From the NCBI RefSeq assembly GCF_900112245.1, contig NZ_FOYX01000001.1, positions 669,856 through 733,855 on the forward strand: a stretch of 64,000 nucleotides of DNA. Direction: 5' to 3'. The translations under genes and the position numbers were made by a program. The notes beneath the pieces were generated by a model. It made no database searches. It saw only the letters and a list, made by a program, of their open reading frames with translations, and was not told where the DNA came from. Positions 1-7,610 of the stretch are shown in pieces; position 1 is the stretch's first letter, and the number at the start of each line of letters is the position of its first letter. Source of the DNA: Maribacter stanieri (GTDB lineage Bacteria; Bacteroidota; Bacteroidia; Flavobacteriales; Flavobacteriaceae).

Positions 1-126
1 AGCGAAAAAACGATTTTCCGAATGTTCCGTTTTAAAGCTTGTAAATATAATTCATTTTTACAGAGATCCTACTCATCTCAAAAGTATCTTTTTCAGCTTA
101 ATAGTTCAACCAACAGAGTCCATTTT

Positions 127-147
127 AAAAAAGTCGGGCTGGCTAAT
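127..147. repeat. Direct repeat, left copy, at the GIY-YIG pseudogene
   Basis: A run of A followed by GTCGGGCTGGCTAAT. The same sequence with one substitution (GTCGGGCAGGCTAAT) recurs at 464-483, and both copies are followed by a C-rich then A-rich stretch. The repeat overlaps the original stop codon of the broken GIY-YIG gene. The pair brackets that gene and looks like the edges of a small duplicated or mobile cassette; that reading is inference. Confidence 0.6.
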
Positions 148-391
148 ACTCCAAAATAATATTTGTCTTTCTCCATCTTCTTCCCGCAGCCGATTTTAAA
201 TACTTTTCTCTTACTCTAGCCTCTTATTTATTATTGTACTCTTCCGTATGAACAATTCTCCAAGGTACATAAGGCTTTGTACTTTTTACTTTACTAGAAT
301 TATGTATTACTAAACGATTCTCTAAATCGTCAGTCATACCAACATAGAACCTTTTAAAAATATCGCTGTAAAGAACATATATATAACTCAT
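143..391 (-). pseudogene. GIY-YIG nuclease-superfamily protein, interrupted by an in-frame TAA
   Basis: The start is taken at the ATG at 391 (MSYIYVLYSD); an upstream in-frame ATG at 451 would add 20 residues that do not look like the family. The first 55 codons encode the GIY-YIG core (YVLYS, then FYVGMT and an Asn/Arg-containing helix). They end at a TAA at 224-226 just after EEYNNK. The same frame continues without any shift through EARVREKYLKSAAGRRWR to a TAG at 143-145. This tail is the normal C-terminal part of small UPF0213-type GIY-YIG proteins, giving 82 codons in all, the usual length. The TAA stands where many relatives have Ser (TCA), so one C-to-A change explains it. The gene is probably dead or read through at low level. 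Family members are stand-alone putative endonucleases, often repeat-associated. Confidence 0.8.
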
Positions 392-410
392 TATCTGAAA
401 AATTGCGCTC

Positions 411-447
411 CCTGCCCGAACATGCCTTTTTCGGCATGGGCGGGTAG
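411..447. repeat. GC-rich imperfect palindrome upstream of the GIY-YIG pseudogene
   Basis: CATGCC and GGCATG pair around a TTTTTC loop at the centre, and the stem extends outward into CCCG/CGGG blocks with a two-base mismatch. A second GC-rich inverted pair (GCCCGCC...TCGGGCAGGC) follows at about 455-480. Such GC islands stand out in an AT-rich genome and resemble REP-like elements. They lie immediately 5' of the GIY-YIG start on the minus strand. Confidence 0.5.
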
Positions 448-463
448 CCAACTGAGCCCGCCT

Positions 464-483
464 AAAAAGTCGGGCAGGCTAAT
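464..483. repeat. Direct repeat, right copy, at the GIY-YIG pseudogene
   Basis: Matches 127-147 with a single substitution (A for T in GTCGGGC-AGGCTAAT). It lies on the 5' side of the GIY-YIG pseudogene and forms part of a second GC-rich inverted repeat. Together the two copies frame about 340 bp. Confidence 0.6.
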
Positions 484-519
484 CCCAAAAAATCTTTTAA
501 CAAGCCATCAAAGTACTAC

Positions 520-1317
520 TTAATCTTTCTTTACACTTAATACCAATACTGGTACCGGGGCATAAAACTCAGATTTTGCGATGGTACTTTTCTCCCATAA
601 TTTCTTGAAAAAACCACGTTTTCTTCTAAAAACACACAATAAATCGGGGTGTTTTGCTTGAAAATGCTCTAATACACCATGGTATGTAGTTGAATTATCA
701 GTAAACGTTAATTGCGAACTGATATCCATTAAAGCAGTATTTATCTTTAGATCGTCATCTGAATATCCTGGTGTTTTCACCATCAATAAATTCACACTTG
801 AATTATGCTTATTCTTAATTTCAATTAACGGATCTAAAATTCTTTTTCTTTTTAGAATACCAGATTTAAAAGCAACTAAAATGCTCTTAAATTCTTTATA
901 AGACGTTCCTTTTGGCACTATCAATGTAGGAATGTTGGTTCTTTTTATAATGGCACCAGAGGTTTGCCCTAAGTAGTTCTCTTCTTTAATATCATTACTT
1001 CTAGGAGCCAAAATTATAAGGTCTATACCTATACCCTTATTAATCTCTTTTAGTCCGTCTTTTAGCTCACCGTTAAAGCTTGCTATTTTAATAGAAACAT
1101 TTTTGGTCTCTACTCTTCCAATAACTTCCTTTAATCGCTCTTTAGAATTTTCGGCAACTTTTTGTGTAACGTTTGTTAGTGTTCCTGTTTTTCCGGTTAC
1201 GTTGAAAACGTCCATTACATATATTGCTGCCCCAAAGGCTTCTGCAAAATCTACTGCATATTGTAAAGTTTCGTTAGCATTTGTAGAGGTCCCAATAGGA
1301 ACAAGAATATTCATCAT
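520..1317 (-). CDS. Universal stress protein (UspA) family, tandem-domain
   Basis: Cytoplasmic stress/nucleotide-binding protein of 265 aa. Residues 1-145 form a recognisable Usp alpha/beta domain: it starts MNILVPIGTS, has the central VMDVF strand, and ends in a GxxSxxIIKRTNIPTLIVP segment that matches the Usp nucleotide-binding end. Residues 146-265 repeat the fold in degenerate form (ILVAFKSG at the start, VPVLVLSVK at the end), so this is a two-domain Usp, as is common in flavobacteria. Two ATGs lie in tandem (1317 and 1314); either can serve. It stands alone, divergent from the GNAT gene at 1371. Ligand and role are not visible in the sequence. Confidence 0.88.
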   Translation of the reverse strand: MMNILVPIGTSTNANETLQYAVDFAEAFGAAIYVMDVFNVTGKTGTLTNVTQKVAENSKERLKEVIGRVETKNVSIKIASFNGELKDGLKEINKGIGIDLIILAPRSNDIKEENYLGQTSGAIIKRTNIPTLIVPKGTSYKEFKSILVAFKSGILKRKRILDPLIEIKNKHNSSVNLLMVKTPGYSDDDLKINTALMDISSQLTFTDNSTTYHGVLEHFQAKHPDLLCVFRRKRGFFKKLWEKSTIAKSEFYAPVPVLVLSVKKD

Positions 1318-1370
1318 GATAAAAAGTGTTGATTATAACTCTAAATTTACAATTTAATTAAATTGCTTCA

Positions 1371-1871
1371 ATGATAGAACCTGCAAAGATCTCGCAAATA
1401 CCCGAAATTTTATCCATGACCGATGCTTGTAGAATTGCAATGGAAGAAAATGGTATTTATCAATGGACAACAGCATACCCATCTAAACAAGCATTTGAAA
1501 AGGATATAGAACGCAATGAACTTTATGTTCTTTTACAGGATGATGAAATAGTAGGTTGCGTTGTTATTTCATTATTTATGGATGAAGAATACCGTTCAGT
1601 AATCTGGTTGACCGAAAATGGTACTAATTATTACATTCATCGTTTGGCGGTACATCCTAAATATCAAGGCAAAGGTTTGGCCCAGCAGTTAATGGCTTTT
1701 GCAGAAAACTTTGCTAGAGAACATAATGCCCACTCCGTTAGGTTAGATACCTTTAGCCAAAATAAAAGAAATCAGAAATTTTACGAGCAACGTGGCTATA
1801 CCAAATTAGGAGATATCTTTTTTCCGAATCAAAGCCAACATCCTTTTCATTGCTACGAACTCGTATTATAG
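1371..1871 (+). CDS. GNAT-family N-acetyltransferase
   Basis: Transfers an acetyl group from acetyl-CoA to an unknown amine. The 166-aa protein is a single GNAT domain. Motif A is clear at about residues 90-107 (HRLAVHPKYQGKGLAQQL), including the Q-x-x-G-x-G/A pyrophosphate loop. Motif B follows as NQKFYEQRGYTKLG. The substrate cannot be inferred. The stop lies 12 bp before the TTG start of the MATE exporter, so the two genes probably form an operon. Confidence 0.88.
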   Translation: MIEPAKISQIPEILSMTDACRIAMEENGIYQWTTAYPSKQAFEKDIERNELYVLLQDDEIVGCVVISLFMDEEYRSVIWLTENGTNYYIHRLAVHPKYQGKGLAQQLMAFAENFAREHNAHSVRLDTFSQNKRNQKFYEQRGYTKLGDIFFPNQSQHPFHCYELVL

Positions 1872-1883
1872 AAACCATATTTT

Positions 1884-3218
1884 TTGAAAACGTCCGTTAA
1901 CTTTAAATCTATAAATGCTTTAGCTATTCCCGCTACTATTGCCGGTATTGCCGAACCTTTATTGTCCATTACAGATACAGCCATTGTAGGGAACATTCCT
2001 GTTGACGGATTAGAGTCTTTAGCCGCCGCTGGTATTGTTGGGTCTTTTCTTTCTATGCTCATCTGGATTCTTGGGCAAACCCGTAGTGCCATTTCAGCAA
2101 TTATTTCTCAGTATTTAGGTGCAGGCAGATTAGAAGAAGTTAAAACATTGCCCGCACAGTCCATATACCTCAACATTGCTTTAAGCATACTTGTTTTGCT
2201 CTCTACCATATTTGTAATTCAAGAAATATTCGAGCTTTTAAACGCTAAAGGAAAAATACTGCAATACTGTATTAGTTACTATTCTATTCGCGTTTGGGGA
2301 TTTCCATTAACCTTATTCGTTTTTGCCGTAATGGGTATTTTTAGGGGACTGCAGAACACATACTGGCCTATGGTCATTGCCATAACCGGAGCCGTTTTGA
2401 ATGTCATTTTTGATTTTGCTTTTGTATACGGTATTGAAGGTTTTATACCCGCCATGTACTTAGATGGTGCTGCTTATGCAAGTTTATTGGCACAAGCAAT
2501 AATGGCGATTATGGCCTTCTATTTACTTTGGACAAAGACAGATATTAGCTTGAAACTAAAATTACCGATGCACCCAGAATTAGGTAGATTGATTATCATG
2601 AGCCTAAATCTATTCGTACGTGCCATTGCCCTTAATACCGCTCTTATACTTGCTGTACGAGAGGCAACCGCTCTTGGCGACAAATACATTGGCGCGCATA
2701 CCATTGCCATAAACCTATGGCTATTCTCGGCATTTTTTATAGATGGTTACGGTGCGGCAGGTAATATTATGGGCGGCAGGTTATTGGGAGAAAAGAACTA
2801 TGATGAGCTCTGGTTACTCGTGAAAAAAATAACCAAATATGGACTTTTGGTAAGTGTAGTTATTATGGCACTGGCGACTATTTTCTACAAACCCTTAGGA
2901 AGCTTGTTTTCTAATGAAAGTTTAGTGCTATCTGCCTTTTACGGCATTTTTTATATTATTATTCTAGGGCTTCCTGTAAATACAATTGCCTTCGTTCTTG
3001 ACGGAGTTTTTAAAGGTCTTGGTGAAATGAAATATTTACGAAACACCTTACTCGTAGCTACATTCTTAGGTTTTGTACCCATGCTGTTTTTAGGGAAATA
3101 TCTTAACTGGGGATTAACAGGAATTTGGTTATCCTTCACCGTTTGGATGTTTATAAGAGGCGCCGCTTTGGTGTGGAAGTTTAGAAACAAGTTTAAACCT
3201 TTATTGCAAAATCCGTAG
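1884..3218 (+). CDS. MATE-family efflux transporter (DinF-like)
   Basis: Inner-membrane multidrug/cation antiporter of 444 aa with about 12 hydrophobic segments. The N-terminus (SINALAIPATIAGIAEPLL, then DTAIVG) is the conserved first helix and loop of the MATE family, and the typical second-half pattern follows the central loop. The start is a TTG at 1884 directly after the GNAT stop; no in-frame ATG lies between. Length is normal. The DinF-type subgroup is suggested by the N-terminal motif only. Substrate unknown. Confidence 0.88.
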   Translation: MKTSVNFKSINALAIPATIAGIAEPLLSITDTAIVGNIPVDGLESLAAAGIVGSFLSMLIWILGQTRSAISAIISQYLGAGRLEEVKTLPAQSIYLNIALSILVLLSTIFVIQEIFELLNAKGKILQYCISYYSIRVWGFPLTLFVFAVMGIFRGLQNTYWPMVIAITGAVLNVIFDFAFVYGIEGFIPAMYLDGAAYASLLAQAIMAIMAFYLLWTKTDISLKLKLPMHPELGRLIIMSLNLFVRAIALNTALILAVREATALGDKYIGAHTIAINLWLFSAFFIDGYGAAGNIMGGRLLGEKNYDELWLLVKKITKYGLLVSVVIMALATIFYKPLGSLFSNESLVLSAFYGIFYIIILGLPVNTIAFVLDGVFKGLGEMKYLRNTLLVATFLGFVPMLFLGKYLNWGLTGIWLSFTVWMFIRGAALVWKFRNKFKPLLQNP

Positions 3219-3287
3219 TTTTGTATTAGCTGCTTCTAGATAAATTTCGAAGTATGTAATCTCGATTATCGAGTCAAATATAATGCT

Positions 3288-4055
3288 ATGGTCACTACAA
3301 GAAAAAATGGAAGTTTATATACACGAATAGATGGTAAAGTTGCTCACGTAGAGTTTGGACACCCTGCCAGTAATTCATTCGTTTACGAACTACTAGAACG
3401 CTTAACAGACACTATTAATGAGCTATCTGATAACGAAGCTATTTCTGTTATCCTATTAAAATCTGAGGGTGAAAAAGCATTTTGTGCCGGCGCATCTTTT
3501 GATGAACTTTTAGAGGTATCTAATTTAGAAGAAGGTAAAGCATTCTTTAGTGGTTTTGCTCATGTGATCAATGCCATGAGAAAATGTAAAAAAGTAATTG
3601 TAGGTCGTGTACATGGTAAAACCGTTGGTGGTGGTGTTGGTCTTGCTGCTGCCTGTGATTATGTGTACTCAAATGTAAACGCATCCATAAAACTATCAGA
3701 ACTTAGTATAGGTATCGCACCTTTGGTTATTGCACCCGCAGTAGCGCGTAAAATAGGAACTGCTGCCTTAGGCGAAATGTCATTAGCACCTACCGAATGG
3801 AAGAGTGCTTATTGGGCTCAAGAGAAAGGACTGTTTAATAAAGTATACGACTCTGCACAAGAAATGGACAAAGAATTAGACTTCTTTATTCACAAATTGG
3901 CAAGCTATAATCCTGATGCTTTAACAGAGTGGAAGAAAGTTTTGTGGGAAGGTACCGACCATTGGGATACCTTATTGACAGACCGCGCATCTATTACAGG
4001 AAAATTAGCCCTTTCCGATTTTACCAGAAATGCACTGTCAAAATTTAAAAAATAA
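3288..4055 (+). CDS. Enoyl-CoA hydratase/isomerase (crotonase) family protein
   Basis: Acts on acyl-CoA thioesters in the cytoplasm. The 255-aa protein shows both crotonase oxyanion-hole segments: the AFCAGASFDEL block near residues 62-73 and the HGKTVGGGVGLAAACD block near 110-125. A Glu sits in the expected catalytic stretch (KLSELSIGIAP). The helical C-terminal tail is present, so the protein is full length. The exact reaction (general hydratase versus methylglutaconyl-CoA-type hydratase) cannot be fixed. A stem-loop (GAAACAG/CTGTTTC, 4065-4087) follows the stop. Confidence 0.85.
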   Translation: MVTTRKNGSLYTRIDGKVAHVEFGHPASNSFVYELLERLTDTINELSDNEAISVILLKSEGEKAFCAGASFDELLEVSNLEEGKAFFSGFAHVINAMRKCKKVIVGRVHGKTVGGGVGLAAACDYVYSNVNASIKLSELSIGIAPLVIAPAVARKIGTAALGEMSLAPTEWKSAYWAQEKGLFNKVYDSAQEMDKELDFFIHKLASYNPDALTEWKKVLWEGTDHWDTLLTDRASITGKLALSDFTRNALSKFKK

Positions 4056-4099
4056 ACAATAACTGAAACAGCGGTACGTTCTGTTTCTAAATAATAATT

Positions 4100-4213
4100 A
4101 TGGAATTCTTTCAATTTTTAAACGGAAACCTTGTTTTTCCAGTGCTTGCACTGTCTGTATTGATCATCTATTTTGTAAATAAAGTACGCGCAAAAAGAAA
4201 ATACAAAAGGTAA
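4100..4213 (+). CDS. 37-aa single-span membrane microprotein
   Basis: Small open frame from ATG 4100 to TAA 4211-4213. It encodes an N-terminal MEFFQFLNGN segment, one hydrophobic span (LVFPVLALSVLIIYFV, residues 12-27) and a strongly basic tail (KVRAKRKYKR). This is the usual design of an inner-membrane microprotein with the positive end inside. It lies between the hydratase-like gene and a lipoprotein gene on the same strand. No known family is recognised. Codon use and the hydrophobic-plus-basic layout argue for a real gene; the evidence is still sequence-only. Confidence 0.6.
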   Translation: MEFFQFLNGNLVFPVLALSVLIIYFVNKVRAKRKYKR

Positions 4214-4269
4214 TCTAATACCCTACGCAACTATTTTGCACTTGTACATCTCTTAATAAAGCATTCTTT

Positions 4270-4695
4270 ATGTACGCAAAAATCTTTCTAGTATTTATTT
4301 CCCTATTTCTGGTTACTTGTAGTAATAAAAATGAACCAGAGCTACAAGATTGTAGCATGGTAGCTTGTACCCTTAATTTTGTAACGATTTCGGTTAGCGT
4401 AAAAGATGCATCTGGCACAGCTGTTGCATTAGACAGCTATGAGATTATAGATACTGAAACGGGTGAAAACCTGGCAACAAATTTTAACGGCGAAGAATAT
4501 CAGTATTCCAAAGAACAAGGTATCTATCCTATTCTTAGTGATGCCAATCGTGTTCAATATCAAAATAAGTCAGCAACTCTTACCTTCAAAGGTTATATTG
4601 ACAATGAAGAGGTCATCAACGAAGTTTATGAAGTTGGTGCAGACTGCTGTCACGTAAGCTTAATAACAGGAAATACGGAGATTGTTTTAGAATGA
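4270..4695 (+). CDS. Small lipoprotein with a beta-rich domain
   Basis: Secreted lipoprotein of 141 aa. The N-terminus is basic then hydrophobic and ends in a lipobox (LVTC, Cys17), so signal peptidase II processing is expected. The mature part looks like one carboxypeptidase-regulatory/Ig-like beta domain (FVTISVSVKDASGTAV near residues 37-52) and has four further cysteines (CSMVAC, then CC near residues 125-126) that could form disulfides. No specific family is recognised. It stands before queD with no sign of a functional link. Confidence 0.72.
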   Translation: MYAKIFLVFISLFLVTCSNKNEPELQDCSMVACTLNFVTISVSVKDASGTAVALDSYEIIDTETGENLATNFNGEEYQYSKEQGIYPILSDANRVQYQNKSATLTFKGYIDNEEVINEVYEVGADCCHVSLITGNTEIVLE

Positions 4696-4726
4696 TTTCT
4701 AAACTATAAATCCTATCAAAGTTCCC

Positions 4727-4734
4727 TACCTTTG
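4727..4734 (+). promoter_or_regulatory. Promoter -7 box (TACCTTTG) of the queD-like gene
   Basis: Full match to the Bacteroidota TAnnTTTG consensus, 17 bp before the ATG at 4752. No clear TTG is present at the expected -33 spacing. Confidence 0.5.
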
Positions 4735-4751
4735 CCATATAATTATAGGCT

Positions 4752-5201
4752 ATGAGCAACATTCGTATTACCAAACAATTCAATTTTGAGACCGGTCATG
4801 CACTTTACGGTTATGACGGTAAATGTAGAAATGTACACGGTCATAGCTATAAACTATCTGTAACCGTTATTGGTCGTCCTATTACCGATACTAGTCATGT
4901 AAAATTAGGAATGGTAATAGACTTTGGCGATTTAAAAAAAATTGTAAAAGAAGATATCGTAGATATTTTTGACCATGCCACTGTTTTCAATAAGAACACA
5001 CCGCACGTAGAGCTTGCAAAAGAGTTAACAGATAGAGGGCACAATGTAATTCTTGCCGATTACCAACCTACTAGCGAGAATATGGTGATAGATTTTGCGG
5101 CAAAAATACAGTCTAGACTTCCTAAGAACATTTCATTATTCTCTCTTAAGCTTCAAGAAACCGACACCTCTTTTGCAGAGTGGTATGCCAGCGATAATTA
5201 A
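4752..5201 (+). CDS. queD: 6-carboxytetrahydropterin synthase / PTPS-family enzyme
   Basis: Probably converts dihydroneopterin triphosphate into a tetrahydropterin in queuosine/pterin biosynthesis. The 149-aa protein has the zinc ligands His16, His29 and His31 (HGHSY), the catalytic Cys25 (GKCRNVHG), the PTSENMVIDFA segment and the C-terminal QETDTSFAEW signature. Length is normal. It stands alone, with its own promoter. QueD rather than eukaryote-type PTPS is inferred from the bacterial setting; no other queuosine gene lies in the window. Confidence 0.85.
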   Translation: MSNIRITKQFNFETGHALYGYDGKCRNVHGHSYKLSVTVIGRPITDTSHVKLGMVIDFGDLKKIVKEDIVDIFDHATVFNKNTPHVELAKELTDRGHNVILADYQPTSENMVIDFAAKIQSRLPKNISLFSLKLQETDTSFAEWYASDN

Positions 5202-5284
5202 GTTGAACTAAACTTAATCGTTAACTTTCTTTACATCGTTTAAAATTGTTTTATTTTAAGGGTAATCTCTTAATATGACACAAC

Positions 5285-6271
5285 ATGGTAAAGCATCACA
5301 TTTATTGGTGGAATCTTGAAAACCTATTTGATATTGAAAATTCCCCTAGAAGAAGTGAGTTTTTAAATAAACACTTAGGCAAAGAACTTGACGGATGGAA
5401 TGCTACCGTTCTCAATCAAAAAATTACCAACCTTACCTCAATAATATCAAAATTCAACAACAACCAAGGACCTGATATCTTGGGTGTATGCGAGGTTGAA
5501 AATGAATTTGTTATTGAATTGCTCATTGCTTCCATGAGCGCTGCGCTTAATAAAAACTACGCATTTGTAATTTCTGAAGGTGACGACAAACGAGGCATTG
5601 ACACCGCACTAATATATGACAAGGACAAATACGGTCCAGAACAGTCCACCTTTAGTTTACGTATCATAAAAAGAAATACTACTAGAGATTTATTTCAAGT
5701 TCATATAAATACTGAAAATGGCAATAAGCTTGTTTGCATACTTAACCATTGGCCTTCAAGATCAGGCGGAGAATTAGAAAGTGAACCATTTAGAATTATG
5801 GTAGCCGAGAACTTATCGTATTGGATCGAAAGAATTTATGAAGAGCAGGGTAAAGATGCCAATATTTTACTGATGGGCGATTTTAACGATAATCCGTATA
5901 ACAAAAGTATTACGTCGTATTTAATGGCCATCAATAATAAGGCTTTGGTAAAAAGTAATAGAGTACGGTTAAAGTATTTCTATAATGTAATGCATAAGTT
6001 TCTGGATGCTCAAATTGGTACGTTTGTCTTTGGCAACGAGTATAATTTGTTAGACCAGTTTATGATTTCTAAAAGCATTTTATCTGAAAAATCTGAATTG
6101 CCATTTAAATTGAGTACTGCAGAAATTATTGCTTACCCTGAGCTCACTTCTGGTTCCTATCAAAAACCTGTGAAATTTGGCAGACCTAATTCATCCACAT
6201 TTAATACAAAGGGATACAGTGATCACTTACCAATAAAAATAGTTCTGAACGAAAAAGATACATCCGTATAA
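5285..6271 (+). CDS. Endonuclease/exonuclease/phosphatase (EEP) family protein
   Basis: Metal-dependent phosphodiesterase fold of 328 aa. The EEP motifs appear in order: WNLENLFD near residues 9-16 (metal Asn/Glu region), GVCEVENEF near 66-74, the catalytic NHWPSR near 158-163, LLMGDFNDNP near 195-204 and GYSDHLPIKI near 309-318. There is no signal peptide, so it is cytoplasmic. The substrate (DNA, RNA or a phospholipid headgroup) is not determined. It stands alone between queD and lpxH on the same strand. Confidence 0.85.
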   Translation: MVKHHIYWWNLENLFDIENSPRRSEFLNKHLGKELDGWNATVLNQKITNLTSIISKFNNNQGPDILGVCEVENEFVIELLIASMSAALNKNYAFVISEGDDKRGIDTALIYDKDKYGPEQSTFSLRIIKRNTTRDLFQVHINTENGNKLVCILNHWPSRSGGELESEPFRIMVAENLSYWIERIYEEQGKDANILLMGDFNDNPYNKSITSYLMAINNKALVKSNRVRLKYFYNVMHKFLDAQIGTFVFGNEYNLLDQFMISKSILSEKSELPFKLSTAEIIAYPELTSGSYQKPVKFGRPNSSTFNTKGYSDHLPIKIVLNEKDTSV

Positions 6272-6319
6272 ATTGTAGGGGTTATTAAAACCATGTCTTA
6301 TTTTGACCTTGGTATTCCC

Positions 6320-6347
6320 TTGGTCAGCAAAACAGTTATTATCTTTA
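6320..6347 (+). promoter_or_regulatory. Promoter of the lpxH-like gene
   Basis: TTG at 6320-6322, a 17-bp spacer and TATCTTTA at 6340-6347 (7 of 8 bases of TAnnTTTG). The ATG is 8 bp further on. The same TATCTTTAC box occurs before both small RNAs at 7228 and 7598. Confidence 0.5.
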
Positions 6348-6354
6348 CATTCTG

Positions 6355-7119
6355 ATGACGAACATTGAACTTCCTGCAGGGAAAAAAGTATATTTTGCTA
6401 GCGATAATCACCTAGGCGCACCTACTATGAAAGAAAGTAGGCAGAGAGAACTCAAATTTGTTCGCTGGTTAGATACGATTAAGTCAGATGCAGGAGTCAT
6501 TTTCTTGATGGGCGACCTGTTCGATTTTTGGTTTGAATACAAAACCGTAATTCCAAAAGGATTTACTAGAACTTTAGGGAAACTTGCAGAACTGTCTGAT
6601 GCCGGTATAGAAATACACTATTTCGTAGGCAACCATGATCTATGGATGAACGGTTATTTTGAAGAAGAATTAAATATACCTGTATACCACAAACCTCAGC
6701 AATACTCCATTAACGGAGCTTCATTTTTTATAGGTCATGGAGACGGATTAGGACCAGATGATAAGGGTTTTAAAAGAATGAAGAAGGTGTTTACGAACCC
6801 CCTGGCTAAATGGTTCTTTAAATGGCTACACCCAGATATAGGTGTTCGGTTGGCCAAACATTTATCTGTAAGTAATAAGTTGATCAGCGGTGACGACGAT
6901 GCTAAATTTTTAGGTAATGATAAAGAATGGCTTGTGCTATATGCACATAGAAAATTAGAACAACAGCATTATGACCATTTCATATTTGGACACAGACATT
7001 TACCGTTGGAGATAAAACTGAATGAAAATTCAAAATACACCAATCTTGGTGATTGGATCAATTACTACACCTATGGCGAATTTGACGGCAAGGAACTTTC
7101 CTTGAAGAAATTCAACTAA
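6355..7119 (+). CDS. lpxH: UDP-2,3-diacylglucosamine diphosphatase, LpxH type
   Basis: Hydrolyses UDP-2,3-diacylglucosamine to lipid X and UMP in lipid A synthesis, at the cytoplasmic face of the inner membrane. The 254-aa calcineurin-like phosphoesterase has all metal motifs: SDNHLG (Asp17, His19), MGDLFDFWF, the GNHDLW loop, HGDG and GHRH near the C-terminus. The extra basic/aromatic insert (NPLAKWFFKWLHPDIG) is characteristic of the LpxH group in Bacteroidota. The family is often annotated only as metallophosphoesterase. It has its own promoter. Confidence 0.85.
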   Translation: MTNIELPAGKKVYFASDNHLGAPTMKESRQRELKFVRWLDTIKSDAGVIFLMGDLFDFWFEYKTVIPKGFTRTLGKLAELSDAGIEIHYFVGNHDLWMNGYFEEELNIPVYHKPQQYSINGASFFIGHGDGLGPDDKGFKRMKKVFTNPLAKWFFKWLHPDIGVRLAKHLSVSNKLISGDDDAKFLGNDKEWLVLYAHRKLEQQHYDHFIFGHRHLPLEIKLNENSKYTNLGDWINYYTYGEFDGKELSLKKFN

Positions 7120-7158
7120 ATAGTAGCAAAAATATCGACGAACTACACATTTTTATTT

Positions 7159-7236
7159 GTAATCCTTTTCTTACAACAAGAATTGAGGTGTTCACAACAA
7201 TAGTTTTCTAAAACTAGTAATTGATTATATCTTTAC
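7159..7236 (+). promoter_or_regulatory. Conserved promoter region of small RNA copy 1
   Basis: The block GTAATCCTTTTCTTACAAC (7159-7177) lies 69 bp upstream of TATCTTTAC (7228-7236). The same two blocks recur 370 bp later with identical spacing, while the DNA between them is less conserved. TATCTTTA fits the -7 box; the function of the upstream block (regulator site or distal element) is inference. Confidence 0.5.
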
Positions 7237-7240
7237 AGTG

Positions 7241-7357
7241 TTATTAAGTTTAAGTGTTGATCCCAAATCTTCACATTACCTACAAGTTCACCCCCTTAAT
7301 GACCCATGTCTTAAGAATACCTACTTTAAAGAACAGCCCCTATTTTAGGGGCTTTTT
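7241..7357 (+). ncRNA. Putative small RNA, copy 1 of a tandem pair
   Basis: Transcript inferred from a -7-like box at 7228-7235 to an intrinsic terminator at 7335-7357. It is about 115-120 nt and its 5' end is an estimate. Copy 2 (7611-7729) shares long blocks, among them AAGTGTTGAT, CCCAAATCTTCA and TTACCTACAAGTTC. Differences and small indels fall between blocks, and a short frame in copy 1 (ATG 7300) has no counterpart in copy 2, so it is not protein-coding. No known RNA family is recognised; Flavo-1 or a 6S-like RNA cannot be excluded without a covariance search. Confidence 0.55.
7335..7357 (+). terminator. Intrinsic terminator of small RNA copy 1
   Basis: Perfect 8-bp stem AGCCCCTA/TAGGGGCT with a TTT loop, followed by a T run. 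Copy 2 has the same stem with an AAC loop. Confidence 0.8.
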
Positions 7358-7528
7358 CGGTATTTAACTTTTTAAATACAGAATCTAATTTTTTATATTC
7401 TCTGAGATATAGATACCTCCACGAAATCTACTTTTAAAAATATATTATAAAATAACCTGCAATTTTTTAATTCTCATCTGCATCCTATTTACACTAATAA
7501 ATGTCAATAAATAAACATTAAACCACAT

Positions 7529-7606
7529 GTAATCCTTTTCCTACAACTTAAATTTAGCAATTGACAACAAAAGTTAGTACAAACTACACATTGGTGATAT
7601 CTTTAC
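7529..7606 (+). promoter_or_regulatory. Conserved promoter region of small RNA copy 2
   Basis: GTAATCCTTTTCCTACAAC at 7529-7547 and TATCTTTAC at 7598-7606 repeat the arrangement at 7159-7236 exactly 370 bp downstream. The stretch between the end of copy 1 (7358) and this block is AT-rich, with no other recognisable feature. Confidence 0.5.
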
Positions 7607-7610
7607 AGTG

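Noticed and set aside
224..451. 75-aa ORF as the whole GIY-YIG gene
   Set aside because: The first 20 codons run through a GC-rich palindrome and are not family-like, and the true C-terminus lies beyond the in-frame TAA. The gene is better given as 143-391 with an internal stop. A frameshift was considered and excluded because the frame is unchanged.
7300..7368. Short ORF inside small RNA copy 1 (MTHVLRIPTLK...)
   Set aside because: Copy 2 has no ATG and no matching frame, so the duplication does not conserve a peptide.
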